From contig CAKZPI010000039.1 of the NCBI GenBank assembly GCA_937139155.1, positions 1 to 44,691 on the forward strand: a stretch of DNA of 44,691 nucleotides, in the 5' to 3' direction. Source of the DNA: an uncultured Flavobacteriales bacterium (lineage in GTDB: Bacteria; Bacteroidota; Bacteroidia; Flavobacteriales; JBLHRE01). The notes beneath the pieces were generated by a model, which worked only from the letters and a program-made list of their open reading frames with translations, made no database searches and had not been told where the DNA came from. This document shows, one piece after another, positions 16,234 through 26,080 of this stretch. Within the stretch, counting starts at the first letter, position 1; each line of letters starts with the position of its first letter. Made by a program: the position numbers and the translations under genes.

Positions 16234-16767
16234 CTACAAGGGATTTATTTTTTGCCCGTTCATGCTCTTCCATATATCCTCAGCCCATGCCCGAAGCTCT
16301 CCGTTTTTTTGCAAACGGATTAATTGGTTGATTTTTTCGGATTGAATAATGGTCCCTCGATCGGCTTGATAAACTCTCAGAATGGCATTAATTCCTGCCA
16401 CAGAAGCATCTATGAATTTATGGTCATCCGGATGATTTACCTGGTGCCGAGCAGCTGCTCCCATGAAAATGGGTAAAAAAGCGGGATTCTCATAGGTGTA
16501 TTGAAGGAGGGCTGAATGGGGCTTCACGGAAATATAAGGTGCTCCATTTACCCAATCCATTAAAAATAAATTAGCCTTGGTTCGTTGCTTATTTCCGTAC
16601 GAAATTGGCTCATCCATAAGCCAGTCTAAAATTAAAAAGGCGTCTTCCTGATAAAGCCGGAAATCAGCCTCGGTTTGAAGGTCGACGTTAGGAATAATAG
16701 GTGTATTGGAAAATGCTGAAATCAGCATAAAAAGCGGAATTAAAAATCCGCAAGCGTAGGGTTTCAT
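16234..16767 (-). CDS. Hypothetical exported protein
   Basis: 177 residues, not recognised. A signal peptide (GFLIPLFMLISAFSNTPI) is followed by a soluble, mostly helical mature part with motifs such as LILDWLMDEPISYGNKQRTKANLFLMDWVNG and PAFLPIFMGAAARHQV. No metal-binding or catalytic pattern is evident. It stands alone between the repeat pair and the fasciclin gene. Similar small alpha-helical exported proteins occur in Bacteroidota without known function. Confidence 0.65.
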   Translation of the reverse strand: MKPYACGFLIPLFMLISAFSNTPIIPNVDLQTEADFRLYQEDAFLILDWLMDEPISYGNKQRTKANLFLMDWVNGAPYISVKPHSALLQYTYENPAFLPIFMGAAARHQVNHPDDHKFIDASVAGINAILRVYQADRGTIIQSEKINQLIRLQKNGELRAWAEDIWKSMNGQKINPL

Positions 16768-16977
16768 AAGAATTAGCGTAAGGGTTCGGGGACAAAACTA
16801 TGAAATTCCTATTTAACAAGACACAATACGCTGATTAAAAAGGAATTACTTCTTTTTTCTAAGGAAGGAAAAGCAGAATTTACCGAGGGTTATTAAGGTA
16901 ATCATAATGGGTTGTTTGCTGTTGGCAAGATGAGAAAAGGGATTGGCATCTCAAAACATCAACCCAAGGCCTAAACA

Positions 16978-17014
16978 ACAAAAAGCCAAACTCTTAGATA
17001 GAGCCTGGCTTTCC
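16978..17014. terminator. Terminator after fasciclin gene
   Basis: AAAAGCCAAACTCT and AGAGCCTGGCTTT pair around TAGAT with one bulge, giving a hairpin with T-rich ends in the minus direction, about 20 nt past the fasciclin stop codon. Confidence 0.65.
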
Positions 17015-17034
17015 GGACGTTTCAGGTTACCGAA

Positions 17035-17586
17035 TTAGTTTGGTAAAACTACACGATCAATAACATGAATCACCCCATTGCTTTGATCTACATCGCGAAT
17101 GGTCACATTGGCCATATTGCCTTGGGCATCGGTCAACAATATATTATTTCCATTCATGGTAGCCGTAAGCTTGTTTCCCTGAACGGTAGTAAGCTCAGCT
17201 TTCCCTTTGCCTTTTTTAATGGCCATCATAAGGGCTTTTGAATCAAGCTTCCCAGGTACTACGTGGTAGGTTAAAACAGCCGTTAGGGTTTCTTTGTTTT
17301 CTGGCTTCAAAAGGGTTTCAACGGTGCCTTCTGGAAGGTTTTCAAAGGCGTCATTTACCGGAGCAAATACTGTGAATGGACCTTCACTGGCCAATACTCC
17401 TACCAAGTCTGCAGCTTTAACCGCAGCTACCAAGGTGGTATGATCGGCTGAATTTACAGCGTTCTCAACAATGTTTTTCTTTGGGTACATTTTCTCGCCA
17501 CCTACAATGGTTACATCTTGTGCCTGAAGGTTGATTCCTGCGAAAGCAAAACATGCAAGGGCAAGGATAGTTTTCGTAATTTTCAT
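17035..17586 (-). CDS. Fasciclin (FAS1) domain protein
   Basis: 183 residues: a signal peptide (LALACFAFAGINLQA) and one FAS1 domain (about 40-183). Its H1 box is FTVFAPVNDAFENLP, followed by the YHVVPG segment and an H2 box ending GVIHVIDRVVLP. FAS1 domains mediate adhesion or protein binding outside the cell. The gene is monocistronic, with its own terminator. Confidence 0.92.
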   Translation of the reverse strand: MKITKTILALACFAFAGINLQAQDVTIVGGEKMYPKKNIVENAVNSADHTTLVAAVKAADLVGVLASEGPFTVFAPVNDAFENLPEGTVETLLKPENKETLTAVLTYHVVPGKLDSKALMMAIKKGKGKAELTTVQGNKLTATMNGNNILLTDAQGNMANVTIRDVDQSNGVIHVIDRVVLPN

Positions 17587-17715
17587 CTTAACTTTAAATT
17601 GTTTTTAGTTGCCATCAGTTACGCCCTACTACCTGGGTTTGGTTTTCTAAAAATTTGACTTCGGTCAGAAAGACTGCCGCTTTCGAAATCACAAATAACT
17701 GTTAAACAGGAACTT

Positions 17716-18734
17716 ATGAGCAGTCTAGCGGATACAAAAAAAATTGACCTTTTAAATGTTTTCTTGGTAATAACCAGCTTCTTACTTGCAGTCAGCTTGC
17801 CTTTCAAATTATTCCTTTTCTCCTATGCCATTCTCGGGCCCCTACATTATCTCACCGAAATTCAATGGCTTGAAGGCCGATCTTTTTTCTTGAAAGAAAA
17901 TAAGAGCTGGCATTGGGTTTTAACATCCATAGCCATTCTGGGGGCAGTGATTTCTGGTTTTCTTTATTTATCCACTCAAGAAGGTGGCTTTCGATCAAGT
18001 TTAGAATTCATGGATAAAACCTCAAAGTTTTAATCCTTACTGGATTTTTGTTCGCCTCAGGTTTTCTATTTCTCAAGAAGCTTCTTCATTTGGTAGCCTG
18101 GCTTGGGGTTTCTTTCCTTGCATCTTTAAGTACAAGCCTGATAATGCCCAAAAGCATGGTCTATATTGGGGTATTCTTGCCAACCATTATACATGTCTAT
18201 CTATTCACCGTTTTGTTCATCCTCTTCGGAGCTAAGAAGTCGAACAGCAGGACAGGATTCATCACAGCCTTTTTATTTCTTCTTTTGCCTCTTGCCTTGA
18301 CCTTTGTAAAGGTTGACCCCTTAGAAATTGCCCTTCAAGAAGAGACTAGCATTCAAACTTTTTTGGAAAGTAATTTTGCCGGGGTTGGTGCCAGTATTGC
18401 TCAGATTTTGGGCTTAAACCCAGATGGGAAATACGTGTTGGTTTCGGAAACTGCCCTAAGAATTCAAATGTTTATTGCCTTTGTGTATACCTATCATTAC
18501 CTGAACTGGTTTTCGAAAACTTCAATCATTGGATGGAAACAGAGTCTAACCAAAAGGAAAATCATTTTAGTAGGTAGCATATGGGTGGCAGCCGTTTCCC
18601 TTTATTTCTACGATTTCAAAACTGGCTTTACCGCCCTTTTCTTCCTTAGTCTTCTTCACGTTCTCCTTGAGTTTCCTTTGAATACCATCACCATTAAGGA
18701 AGTCCTTTTCTCACCCTTCCTGAAAAAGAAATAA
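17716..18734 (+). pseudogene. Polytopic membrane protein split by a frameshift
   Basis: Two frames together look like one protein of about 340 residues. The first (17716-18033) contains SYAILGPLHYLTEIQWLEGRSFF and ends MDKTSKF-stop. The second is open from 18018 and continues KVLILTGFLFASGFLF through six or so further TM segments to 18734. Restoring one A in the AAA run at 18024-18026 would fuse them smoothly as TSKVLILTG. The second frame has no ATG or ribosome site near its beginning, which argues against two genes. No classical slippery heptamer is present. A sequencing error and a real inactivating deletion are both possible. The family is not recognised. Confidence 0.65.
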
Positions 18735-18771
18735 AAAGGGCCGCAAAGTCAATGACCTGCGACCCTTTGGT
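18735..18771. terminator. Bidirectional terminator between convergent genes
   Basis: AAAGGGCCGCA and TGCGACCCTTT pair with one mismatch, flanked by A and T runs. It serves both the membrane-protein gene (plus) and the giant T9SS cargo gene (minus). Confidence 0.75.
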
Positions 18772-18790
18772 TTAAGGTAAGTAAGGGTTT

Positions 18791-21700
18791 TTATTGAATT
18801 TTCTCTACCCGAATGATTTCAGAGTATTCACCCTGTTGTACAGCAATTAGGTATAAGCCTTGGTATAAGTCTGAACCAATTTCTAATCTTTGTTCAGGAC
18901 TAAGATTTTGATGAGTTTCTAAAACTCTTCCACTTAGGTCCATTACATAAATATTCATAGGCAGGTCTGAACTAGACTCCAGTTTAAGCGTAAATTGATT
19001 GGAGGAAGGATTGGGATAAACACTTACCTCTACCTCTTTCGAGTATCCATCCTCTGAAAAGCGATCATCATCATCTCCATCATCATCATCCCCATCGTCA
19101 TCATCATCATCATCGTCGTCGTCATTGCTAGTGATGGCACAAGGAGTTTGACTTGGAACCGGTGCGGGATCGCAATTTGTGCCCGCCGACCAATACGAGT
19201 TCTTATGGCTTTTCACTTTTTCAAGGGAAATGAATTGACCCGTCATATAGGTTGGAGCCGAAGACTTACCATGCACATGAATGTCTTTTTTAGCATAAAT
19301 ATTCGCTTCTATATTGGATCCGTACTGAATATGAGCCTTTTTGCCCACATAGAAGGTAATGGTGTATCCATTAGAAATAACTTGAACATTCTTGTCTAAA
19401 TCAAGATCCTCCTCCAACATGATGTTTGTAGACTGCATGAATTCAATCACCGAGTTTTTATCAGCTTTGAGCTCTTCAGCATAAACTTCCGCGGAAGCGA
19501 TAATTAAATGACCGTTTTGATCTACCTCTATTTCATCATATACCAAACCGTCCAAAAGGCCAGATTGATTTTTCTTCACTTCAAAATCGTCACCATCACA
19601 TTCTCCATCATAGCTATAGAAAAATGGCAAGGGAACGGTGTTCTGAGCATAAATGAGAGATCCAGCGCTGCTTGAATTATTCACGTCAATTCGAGGGGCC
19701 ACAACCGCTCCTGATACCGAGGTATTGTTTTTCAGTTTCGCCTTCCTATTGGCATCCCTAACTCCTACACCTCCACCAGTTACGGTAGTTTCCTTAAGGT
19801 CAACCTCTTTTTTACCGATGATAACATAAGAAGCGAGGGTGTTTTCCGGAAGATCAGTAACTTGATAAGAGGTAGTTGACTGGCAACCATATCCATCCGA
19901 AACGGTTAATGAATATAAGCCTGGTTGAGTTACGGTTATTTCAGGATCAATGCTTCCATTTGACCATAAAAAGTTCAGGGGCATATTCAAATTGGCTGAA
20001 TTGTTCACCTGAGCGGTTAAAACCTTCAATCCCTGGCAAAAATCAGGAACCTTTGAGGGTAGAATGGCAATTTCTGGAAGCGACCTTACGGTGATGTTGA
20101 AACTGCAATACTCAAGATTTCCTCCGGCATCAAGAGCCGTATAAGTTACCGTTGTAGTTCCCACCGGAAAAATATCTCCACTTGAATAATCGGAACTAAA
20201 GCTTACCAAACAATTGTCTGATGCCAATGGTTCTGACCAGTGAATGGCTTGTTCACCGCAAACTTCAACATCACCCGGACAGTTTGTAATCACAGGAATC
20301 TCAAGGTCTTCAACCGTAACAATTGCTTGAACACTGGCAGAATTTCCATTCACATCAATCCCCGTAAGGGTAACTGTATTGGGCCCCACCATGCTGCAAT
20401 CAAAACTGGTTTGATCTAAGTTTAGGCTAGCTATGCCACATGCATCTGAGGACCCATTGTCAATATCTGCTACGGTGATGCTGGCATTTCCAGAACCATC
20501 TAAAGCAAGGTTAATGTCTTGAGCAAGCATATCAGGTGCTACCAAATCTTGAACCATTACAATGGCTGTAGCCGAAGACGAGTTTCCATGAATATCCACT
20601 CCCGTTAAGGTTACGGTATTAGGGCCTATCATGCTACAATCAAAAGCGGTTTGGTCAAGGTTTAAGCTAGCAATTCCGCATGCATCCCATGAACCATTGT
20701 CAATATCTGCCACAATTATGTTGGCATTTCCGCTTGCATCCAATGAGACCGTTAAATCTTGTGTATGAATGCTTGGCGCGATTAAATCCTGAACGGTTAC
20801 AGTGGCGGTGGCTGAAGCCGAATTTCCATTCACATCAATCCCCGTAAGGGTAACCGCATTTACACCAACATGGCTGCAATCAAAAGCGGTTTGATCAAGG
20901 CTTAGGCTTGCAATTCCACAAGCATCGGATGAACCATTGTCAATATCTGAAACAAGAATATTCGCATTTCCAGAGGAATCCAATTGAATGCTTAGGTTCT
21001 GGGTTGCCATTGCCGGGGCAATATTGTCTTCGATGGTAATTTGAGCAGAAGCTGTACTTGTGTTTCCGTTCACATCTGTGGCGGTAAAGGTTACTGTATT
21101 CACCCCTACGTCTGCACAGGTAAATCCACATTCACCCCCACTTGCTCCAAATAGCTTCAACGACCTCAACTCCGTCCAGCTCGAGTATCCGTACCGACCG
21201 TCATTCCAGGCGTAGATTTTAACATATCTAGAATTCATTGAATTCAACGAAATCTGGGTAGGCAAGGTCACTACATTGCCAGAAATTGAACCCGGTCCTA
21301 CCAAAGTTTTTGCACTTAAGGCCACCCAATTGGCATCAGAGGCCAAGGGAGCAGAACTTGCGTTTGCATGGCCGAATAACTGAATATGTGTGGTTTTTCC
21401 GTCGGAGAACATTTGGAATACAGAAGCTACTTCAAGTAGGCTGGTTTGACCAAGGTCTACAACCAGAATTCCATACGAATTACCCGGGCTTAAATTCCTC
21501 CAAGTTGCCCCTGAATGGGTGTTTGATTTTGTACTTGCATCGGGGTCGTCAAGGGTTGAGCCTTCGTCACAGAAACTTCCGTTCGGATACCAATATTCAT
21601 TGCACTGAGTTCCAAATGCTCCACCCCTATAGTTGGACGCATTCACCCCAGTTTTCTCAACCACTTGGGTTAAGCCTCCTGAGAAAATTCCATTGGCTAG

Positions 21701-23824
21701 ATTGGCCCCAGCAGCCTGACCACCTGAACCACCTGACCCGCCAGAGCATGCAATGATTTCAATTCCACAATTGTCTGTAGAACCTGCTGTAATGGCTGCA
21801 GTACTTAAACTAACTTCCCCATTTGCGTCAAGTTGCAGGGTCATGTTTTGAACTTGAAGATTTGGTCCGAGATTATCTTCTACTGTAACTGTAGCTGTAG
21901 CGGAAGAAGAATTCCCATTTACATCCACAACTGTCAAAGTCACCGTTTGATCTCCAACAGACTGGCAATCAAATTGGTTTGGAGAAACTGTTAAGGAAGC
22001 AATTCCACAAGTGGCCGTTGAGCCTCCATCTACATCTCCAGCTGTAATACTTGCCTGACCATTTCCGTCCAATCCAAGGCTTAGATTTTGAGCCACGGCA
22101 TTCACCACACAATTATTAACCGTTATGCTAAAGTCATGGGTTGGAATTGGAGAATATGAATGATGGTTTAAATCCTCAACCAAAAAGCTAAGGCTTACTG
22201 TCCCAACATCCCCTACTCCCGGAGTACCTGAAAGAACAGCCGTTCCGGTGGAAGGGTCAGTACTTATGCTCAACCAAGAAGGCAGCGGGGAAGCCGGTAC
22301 AAAGTCCACCACATCCCCGTAAGGGATATCTGGATCAAAGGCCGAGAGGTTATAGGTATATTGAGTTCCAACATCGGCAGTGGTAACCGGAGTTGAGCTT
22401 ACGGCAGGAATGGTATTCACCAATTGATAAACCTCATGAACCGTTTGGTCGCCATAAGAGTCTTCTGCTGTAAAGAAAACATGTTTATGTCCCCAATCAG
22501 CCGCAGAAGGAGTCCAGGAAAAGGTTCCGTTGGTCGGATTTCCTGCCGGACTTGGCAATGAACCAAAGCTTGCCCCAGAATAAAGAGGTATCGGATTTCC
22601 GGCCATATTTTTACCTTCCACGGCTACAATTTGAACTACATCCAATGGGTCTGGATCAGAGGCTTGTACTGTGTAAGAGATTAGAGTTCCCGGACTAACC
22701 ACAATATTATGAGCGCCAGTTGCAGGGGTTGGTGGAACATCAAAAACCGGTTTTAAGCTTACCACAATGGATACGGATGAATTCACCTGTGATCCGAACT
22801 CATCTTCAGCAAGGAAGTTAATTACATTGGTTCCAAGGTTTGAGGAAGAGGGGGTCCAGTTGAAACTGGATTGAACGGGATTTCCTGTTGTTGGTAAAGC
22901 CGGACTAAGGCTAACCCCAGGAGGCACACCTATACCCTGTAAGGTTACGGTAGACCCTGGGTCGGTATCAAATGCTTTTACTGAGAAGCTTACGTTTTGC
23001 CCAGGAGATACTTGATATACAGTACCCGTTGGCGGGGTAACCGTATAATCAAACTGAGGAGGAGAAGACTGCTGAACCATTTTAATGATGAAGTCATTGA
23101 TCACCTTGGTTTGTCCGTCTTCTACAACAATGGCTGCATTCCAGAGCTGCCCGATGGTTCTACCACTTGTATTAAAGGTAATTTTACCGGTGGTAGGGTG
23201 AATGGAAATGCCAGAAGGTTGGCTCCCTCTAAATTCAGAAGAAGTAGCCAATCTATAGGTTAAATTATCTCCATCGGGGTCGGTAGCCGGCACCTGAAAA
23301 CTGGCCGATGTCAAGCCTGCTTGCATATTTATTATGGGGGCCATGGTAACTACCGGCGATTCATTACCTGAACCAACATTAACCACGGTTTCATTCTTCC
23401 ACCAGGCATTTGCATTGTTTGAAAGCTGTCCGATTTTGCAACAGGACTCAAAATAGGCCGTGTAATTTCCTGTACCAGAATAGGTATGGGTAATGGTGGT
23501 TTCACCATAGACCCAATTGTCTGCGGCATTAACGGCCGTAATGGTAACACTAAAAGATTGGTACTGGCCATCTCCAAAATAAAGCCGGTCAGAATAGGCT
23601 TGTTGTCCTACCGTCCAGTTTGGATAATTTGCCCAAGCTTGAGAAATTTTAAACTCTACGGTGTTTCCAGAAACGACCCGCCATGAAATTGACCCATGCC
23701 TGAAGTGGCTTGCTTGCACCGTTGTGAAGGCCAAGATCAAGATGGCAATCATAAGCTTCACTTTGCCAAAACCTAAGAACACACCGTTTCTTTTATGGTT
23801 TCTTTTGAGGTAGTCATCTTCCAT
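18791..23824 (-). CDS. Giant multidomain adhesin-like protein with T9SS type A sorting domain
   Basis: About 1677 residues from ATG 23824; an ATG at 23857 adds 11 and 23752 would begin at the hydrophobic core. Signal peptide core MIAILILAFTTVQA, then an SHFRHGSISW domain, several cadherin/Ig-like modules (PATDPDGDNLTY, DPGSTVTL, DPDIPYGD), and six HYR-like repeats (DNGSSDACGIASL, DVNGNSASATATVTVQD). One repeat is interrupted by a discoidin-like domain (around 21140-21740). Then a true HYR domain (ITNCPGDVEV), a PKD-like module, a beta-helical bactofilin-like domain, an Asp-rich linker and a C-terminal T9SS sorting domain (VYPNPSSNQFTLKL to the end). It should be secreted by T9SS and attached to the surface. 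Coding is minus-strand and single-gene, ending at a shared terminator. Confidence 0.9.
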   Translation of the reverse strand: MEDDYLKRNHKRNGVFLGFGKVKLMIAILILAFTTVQASHFRHGSISWRVVSGNTVEFKISQAWANYPNWTVGQQAYSDRLYFGDGQYQSFSVTITAVNAADNWVYGETTITHTYSGTGNYTAYFESCCKIGQLSNNANAWWKNETVVNVGSGNESPVVTMAPIINMQAGLTSASFQVPATDPDGDNLTYRLATSSEFRGSQPSGISIHPTTGKITFNTSGRTIGQLWNAAIVVEDGQTKVINDFIIKMVQQSSPPQFDYTVTPPTGTVYQVSPGQNVSFSVKAFDTDPGSTVTLQGIGVPPGVSLSPALPTTGNPVQSSFNWTPSSSNLGTNVINFLAEDEFGSQVNSSVSIVVSLKPVFDVPPTPATGAHNIVVSPGTLISYTVQASDPDPLDVVQIVAVEGKNMAGNPIPLYSGASFGSLPSPAGNPTNGTFSWTPSAADWGHKHVFFTAEDSYGDQTVHEVYQLVNTIPAVSSTPVTTADVGTQYTYNLSAFDPDIPYGDVVDFVPASPLPSWLSISTDPSTGTAVLSGTPGVGDVGTVSLSFLVEDLNHHSYSPIPTHDFSITVNNCVVNAVAQNLSLGLDGNGQASITAGDVDGGSTATCGIASLTVSPNQFDCQSVGDQTVTLTVVDVNGNSSSATATVTVEDNLGPNLQVQNMTLQLDANGEVSLSTAAITAGSTDNCGIEIIACSGGSGGSGGQAAGANLANGIFSGGLTQVVEKTGVNASNYRGGAFGTQCNEYWYPNGSFCDEGSTLDDPDASTKSNTHSGATWRNLSPGNSYGILVVDLGQTSLLEVASVFQMFSDGKTTHIQLFGHANASSAPLASDANWVALSAKTLVGPGSISGNVVTLPTQISLNSMNSRYVKIYAWNDGRYGYSSWTELRSLKLFGASGGECGFTCADVGVNTVTFTATDVNGNTSTASAQITIEDNIAPAMATQNLSIQLDSSGNANILVSDIDNGSSDACGIASLSLDQTAFDCSHVGVNAVTLTGIDVNGNSASATATVTVQDLIAPSIHTQDLTVSLDASGNANIIVADIDNGSWDACGIASLNLDQTAFDCSMIGPNTVTLTGVDIHGNSSSATAIVMVQDLVAPDMLAQDINLALDGSGNASITVADIDNGSSDACGIASLNLDQTSFDCSMVGPNTVTLTGIDVNGNSASVQAIVTVEDLEIPVITNCPGDVEVCGEQAIHWSEPLASDNCLVSFSSDYSSGDIFPVGTTTVTYTALDAGGNLEYCSFNITVRSLPEIAILPSKVPDFCQGLKVLTAQVNNSANLNMPLNFLWSNGSIDPEITVTQPGLYSLTVSDGYGCQSTTSYQVTDLPENTLASYVIIGKKEVDLKETTVTGGGVGVRDANRKAKLKNNTSVSGAVVAPRIDVNNSSSAGSLIYAQNTVPLPFFYSYDGECDGDDFEVKKNQSGLLDGLVYDEIEVDQNGHLIIASAEVYAEELKADKNSVIEFMQSTNIMLEEDLDLDKNVQVISNGYTITFYVGKKAHIQYGSNIEANIYAKKDIHVHGKSSAPTYMTGQFISLEKVKSHKNSYWSAGTNCDPAPVPSQTPCAITSNDDDDDDDDDDGDDDDGDDDDRFSEDGYSKEVEVSVYPNPSSNQFTLKLESSSDLPMNIYVMDLSGRVLETHQNLSPEQRLEIGSDLYQGLYLIAVQQGEYSEIIRVEKIQ
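19062..19128. repeat. GAT trinucleotide tract encoding poly-Asp linker
   Basis: A run of ATC/GTC triplets encodes about 20 aspartates interrupted by glycines, just before the T9SS sorting domain. Such acidic linkers bind calcium or space the anchor. Length changes would be in frame. Confidence 0.8.
20330..21050. repeat. Three 240-bp tandem repeats inside the giant gene
   Basis: The segment beginning CAATATCTG recurs at 20461, 20701 and 20941, an exact 240-base (80-codon) period, with long near-identical stretches between copies. More diverged copies lie on either side. These are homogenised HYR-like modules, prone to copy-number change by recombination. Confidence 0.85.
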
Positions 23825-23857
23825 AATATAAAGTTTAGAGGGTTGGAAATCAGCCAT

Positions 23858-24178
23858 CCAAACTACATTTACAGAAATCTTAAAAAGGCAAGAAAAAGGA
23901 AATTAGCCGATGGAAGGCCTTGAGTCAAAACTTGCGCTGGCAGAAAAATAATGCAGGTGGTAAGAGTTTTGGTAAGAATATTTCACGAATTTCATGGATG
24001 AGCATCAGATTTCTACTGAGGCAAGTCAAACCACTCTATGACATAAGTCAGATTAGTTCCGCTATAAGTCTTACCAGCAAGGGATCTTCCTTAAGCTAAA
24101 TGACATAAATCAAATGAATTAGGCTTAAGGGTTGAAAGTTTTAAGCCTATTTTTGAGTTTATTTTGATTCATTAGTAA
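23858..24178. promoter_or_regulatory. Intergenic region with paired TGACATAA dyads
   Basis: This 321-bp divergent spacer has no gene. It contains ATGACATAAGTCA (24038-24050), in which TGACATAAGTCA is a TGAC-N4-GTCA palindrome, and a second copy ATGACATAAATCA (24100-24112) 62 bp away; ATAAGTC recurs at 24064. The spacing and position upstream of the histidine kinase suggest operator sites of a dimeric regulator. A large imperfect hairpin (AGGCTTAA / TTAAGCCT) lies at 24121-24150. Confidence 0.4.
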
Positions 24179-26080
24179 ATGATTGAACGCACGCAGATCG
24201 AAGAATTGGGCACTAAAGAACAGCTTGACTTATATAAACATGCCACTCAGTATGCAGAAGTTGGAGTATGGCAATTTGACCTTGAAACGGGTGATGTTTT
24301 TTGGGATTCTACCATGTACAACCTTTATCAAGTTGAAAAGGACGAATATGAAAACCTTTTTCATGCTTGGATGGCAAGGCTGAATTCAAAAGACTTCAAA
24401 AAATTAGAGTCAGAATTAAAGGAGGTAATTAAGTCAGGGGGCGAATATAAAACCACTTATGAAATCACCCTTCCAAGTGGAGAAACCCGATATATAAGAG
24501 CAACAGCTAAAGCCGTTCAAAACGATGATAACTGGACCATCAAACTCTTAGGAACTAACTGGGATGTAACCGAAACGGTAATCGGAAACCGGAAAGTTGA
24601 AAAAATACTCAACCACACCCGGGCTTTCATTGACAATAGTCCAAGTGCAATGGCCCTTCTTGATTTAGACATGTGTTATTTGGCCGCTTCAAAACAATGG
24701 TACAAAGATTATGACATTAGCGATTCTGACATTATTGGAAAATCTCACTACGAAGTTCTCCCAGACATCCCTGAAGAAAGGAAGAAAATTCATGCACGTG
24801 TGCTAAAGGGTGATTTCCACCAAGATCAAAATGCAATTTTTGAAAGGAGAAATGGAAAAACCCAATGGCTTTCAACTGAGTTACGGCCATGGTATTTAGA
24901 CGACCAAACTATTGGAGGCCTAATCATCTATTCAATAGATGTTACAGAAAGTCATCTTGCCCATAAGCGATTAAAAATATCCGAGGAGGAATTTAAAGGC
25001 GCCTTTAATAATTCAAGCATAGGAATGGCATTGGTTTCTCTTAATGGTGGATGGATGAAGGTAAATCCCCAATTATGCGAAATCGTAGGTTACCCAGAAC
25101 AAGAGCTGCTTAACCTTACTTTTCAAGACATTACCCATCCAAATGACTTGCAGACTGACCTCACCTATCTAGATCAATTGGTTAAGGGTGAAATTTCCTC
25201 TTACCGAATGGAGAAAAGGTATTTCCATAAAAATGGTGAATTGGTTTGGGTTTTATTAAGCGTAAGCCTGGTTCGCAATGACGATGGAAGTCCTTCTCAT
25301 TTTGTTTCCATCATTGAAGACATTACCACCCGAAAAAAAACAGAGGAAGAATTAAAATCGACCATGACGGAGCTCAGAGAGAGTTTGAAAATTGTGAACG
25401 AGCAAAACCAACGCCTAACCAATTTTGCCCATATTGTTTCGCATAATTTAAGATCTCACTCTGGAAACTTTAATATGCTTCTTCAACTCCTAAATGAGGA
25501 AACCAACCCAGAAGAGCGAATTCAAATTGAAAGGTTGCTAAGCAGAGCTGCTGATAAGCTTATGGACACCATCCACAACCTTAATGAAATTACAAGCATT
25601 CAACTCAATTCAAAGCCTACCATTAAGGAAACCTGTTTATTTGATGTCATTGAAAAAACCCTGGTTGTAGTTCAGGCTGATCTTTTGTCAAAGTCAATTA
25701 AACTAGAAAATAAAGTCAATCCTGAAATATGCTTCCCTTATGTTCAATCCTACTTAGAAAGCATAGTCCAGAACCTTTTAACCAATGCCATTAAGTACAG
25801 AGATCCTGAGAAAGATTGTTTTATAACCCTCAGGACCAAGGAAATGGAAGATTATGTGATTTTTGAAGTAGAAGACAATGGATTGGGCATAGATTTGAAA
25901 AGATATCAGCCCAAGGTTTTTGGAATGTATAAAACCTTTCATGGAAACCAGGACTCAAGGGGCATTGGCCTATTCCTTACCAAGAATCAGGTTGAGTCCC
26001 TTGGCGGGAAAATACAAGTAGAAAGTGAGCCAAAAAAAGGATCCATTTTCAGAGTTTATTTCCGGAAGAAGCTTGGTTAA
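24179..26080 (+). CDS. PAS-domain sensor histidine kinase
   Basis: 633 residues, no TM helices, so cytoplasmic. Three PAS domains (about 20-135, 145-260, 270-390) precede a short coiled coil. The dimerisation helix has FAHIVSHNLRSHSG with the phospho-acceptor His near 422, the SHNLRSH variant common in Bacteroidota. The HATPase has N-box NLLTNAIKYR (about 532), G1 EDNGLGI and G2 SRGIGLFLTKN. No response regulator is adjacent. The PAS modules resemble the PAS_3/PAS_4 types; the signal is unknown. The stop codon overlaps that of the convergent peptidase gene within TTAA. Confidence 0.92.
   Translation: MIERTQIEELGTKEQLDLYKHATQYAEVGVWQFDLETGDVFWDSTMYNLYQVEKDEYENLFHAWMARLNSKDFKKLESELKEVIKSGGEYKTTYEITLPSGETRYIRATAKAVQNDDNWTIKLLGTNWDVTETVIGNRKVEKILNHTRAFIDNSPSAMALLDLDMCYLAASKQWYKDYDISDSDIIGKSHYEVLPDIPEERKKIHARVLKGDFHQDQNAIFERRNGKTQWLSTELRPWYLDDQTIGGLIIYSIDVTESHLAHKRLKISEEEFKGAFNNSSIGMALVSLNGGWMKVNPQLCEIVGYPEQELLNLTFQDITHPNDLQTDLTYLDQLVKGEISSYRMEKRYFHKNGELVWVLLSVSLVRNDDGSPSHFVSIIEDITTRKKTEEELKSTMTELRESLKIVNEQNQRLTNFAHIVSHNLRSHSGNFNMLLQLLNEETNPEERIQIERLLSRAADKLMDTIHNLNEITSIQLNSKPTIKETCLFDVIEKTLVVVQADLLSKSIKLENKVNPEICFPYVQSYLESIVQNLLTNAIKYRDPEKDCFITLRTKEMEDYVIFEVEDNGLGIDLKRYQPKVFGMYKTFHGNQDSRGIGLFLTKNQVESLGGKIQVESEPKKGSIFRVYFRKKLG

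Noticed and set aside
18010..18035. Programmed -1 frameshift joining the two membrane-protein frames
   Set aside because: The junction TCAAAGTTTTAA lacks an X-XXY-YYZ slippery heptamer and a downstream stem, so an indel is simpler.
19062..19128. Phase-variable repeat tract
   Set aside because: The unit is a trinucleotide in frame, so slippage changes linker length but cannot switch the gene off.
21286..21756. 156-residue plus-strand open frame inside the giant gene
   Set aside because: It is antisense to the nested discoidin-like domain; the peptide is rich in Arg, His and Gln with no recognisable features.
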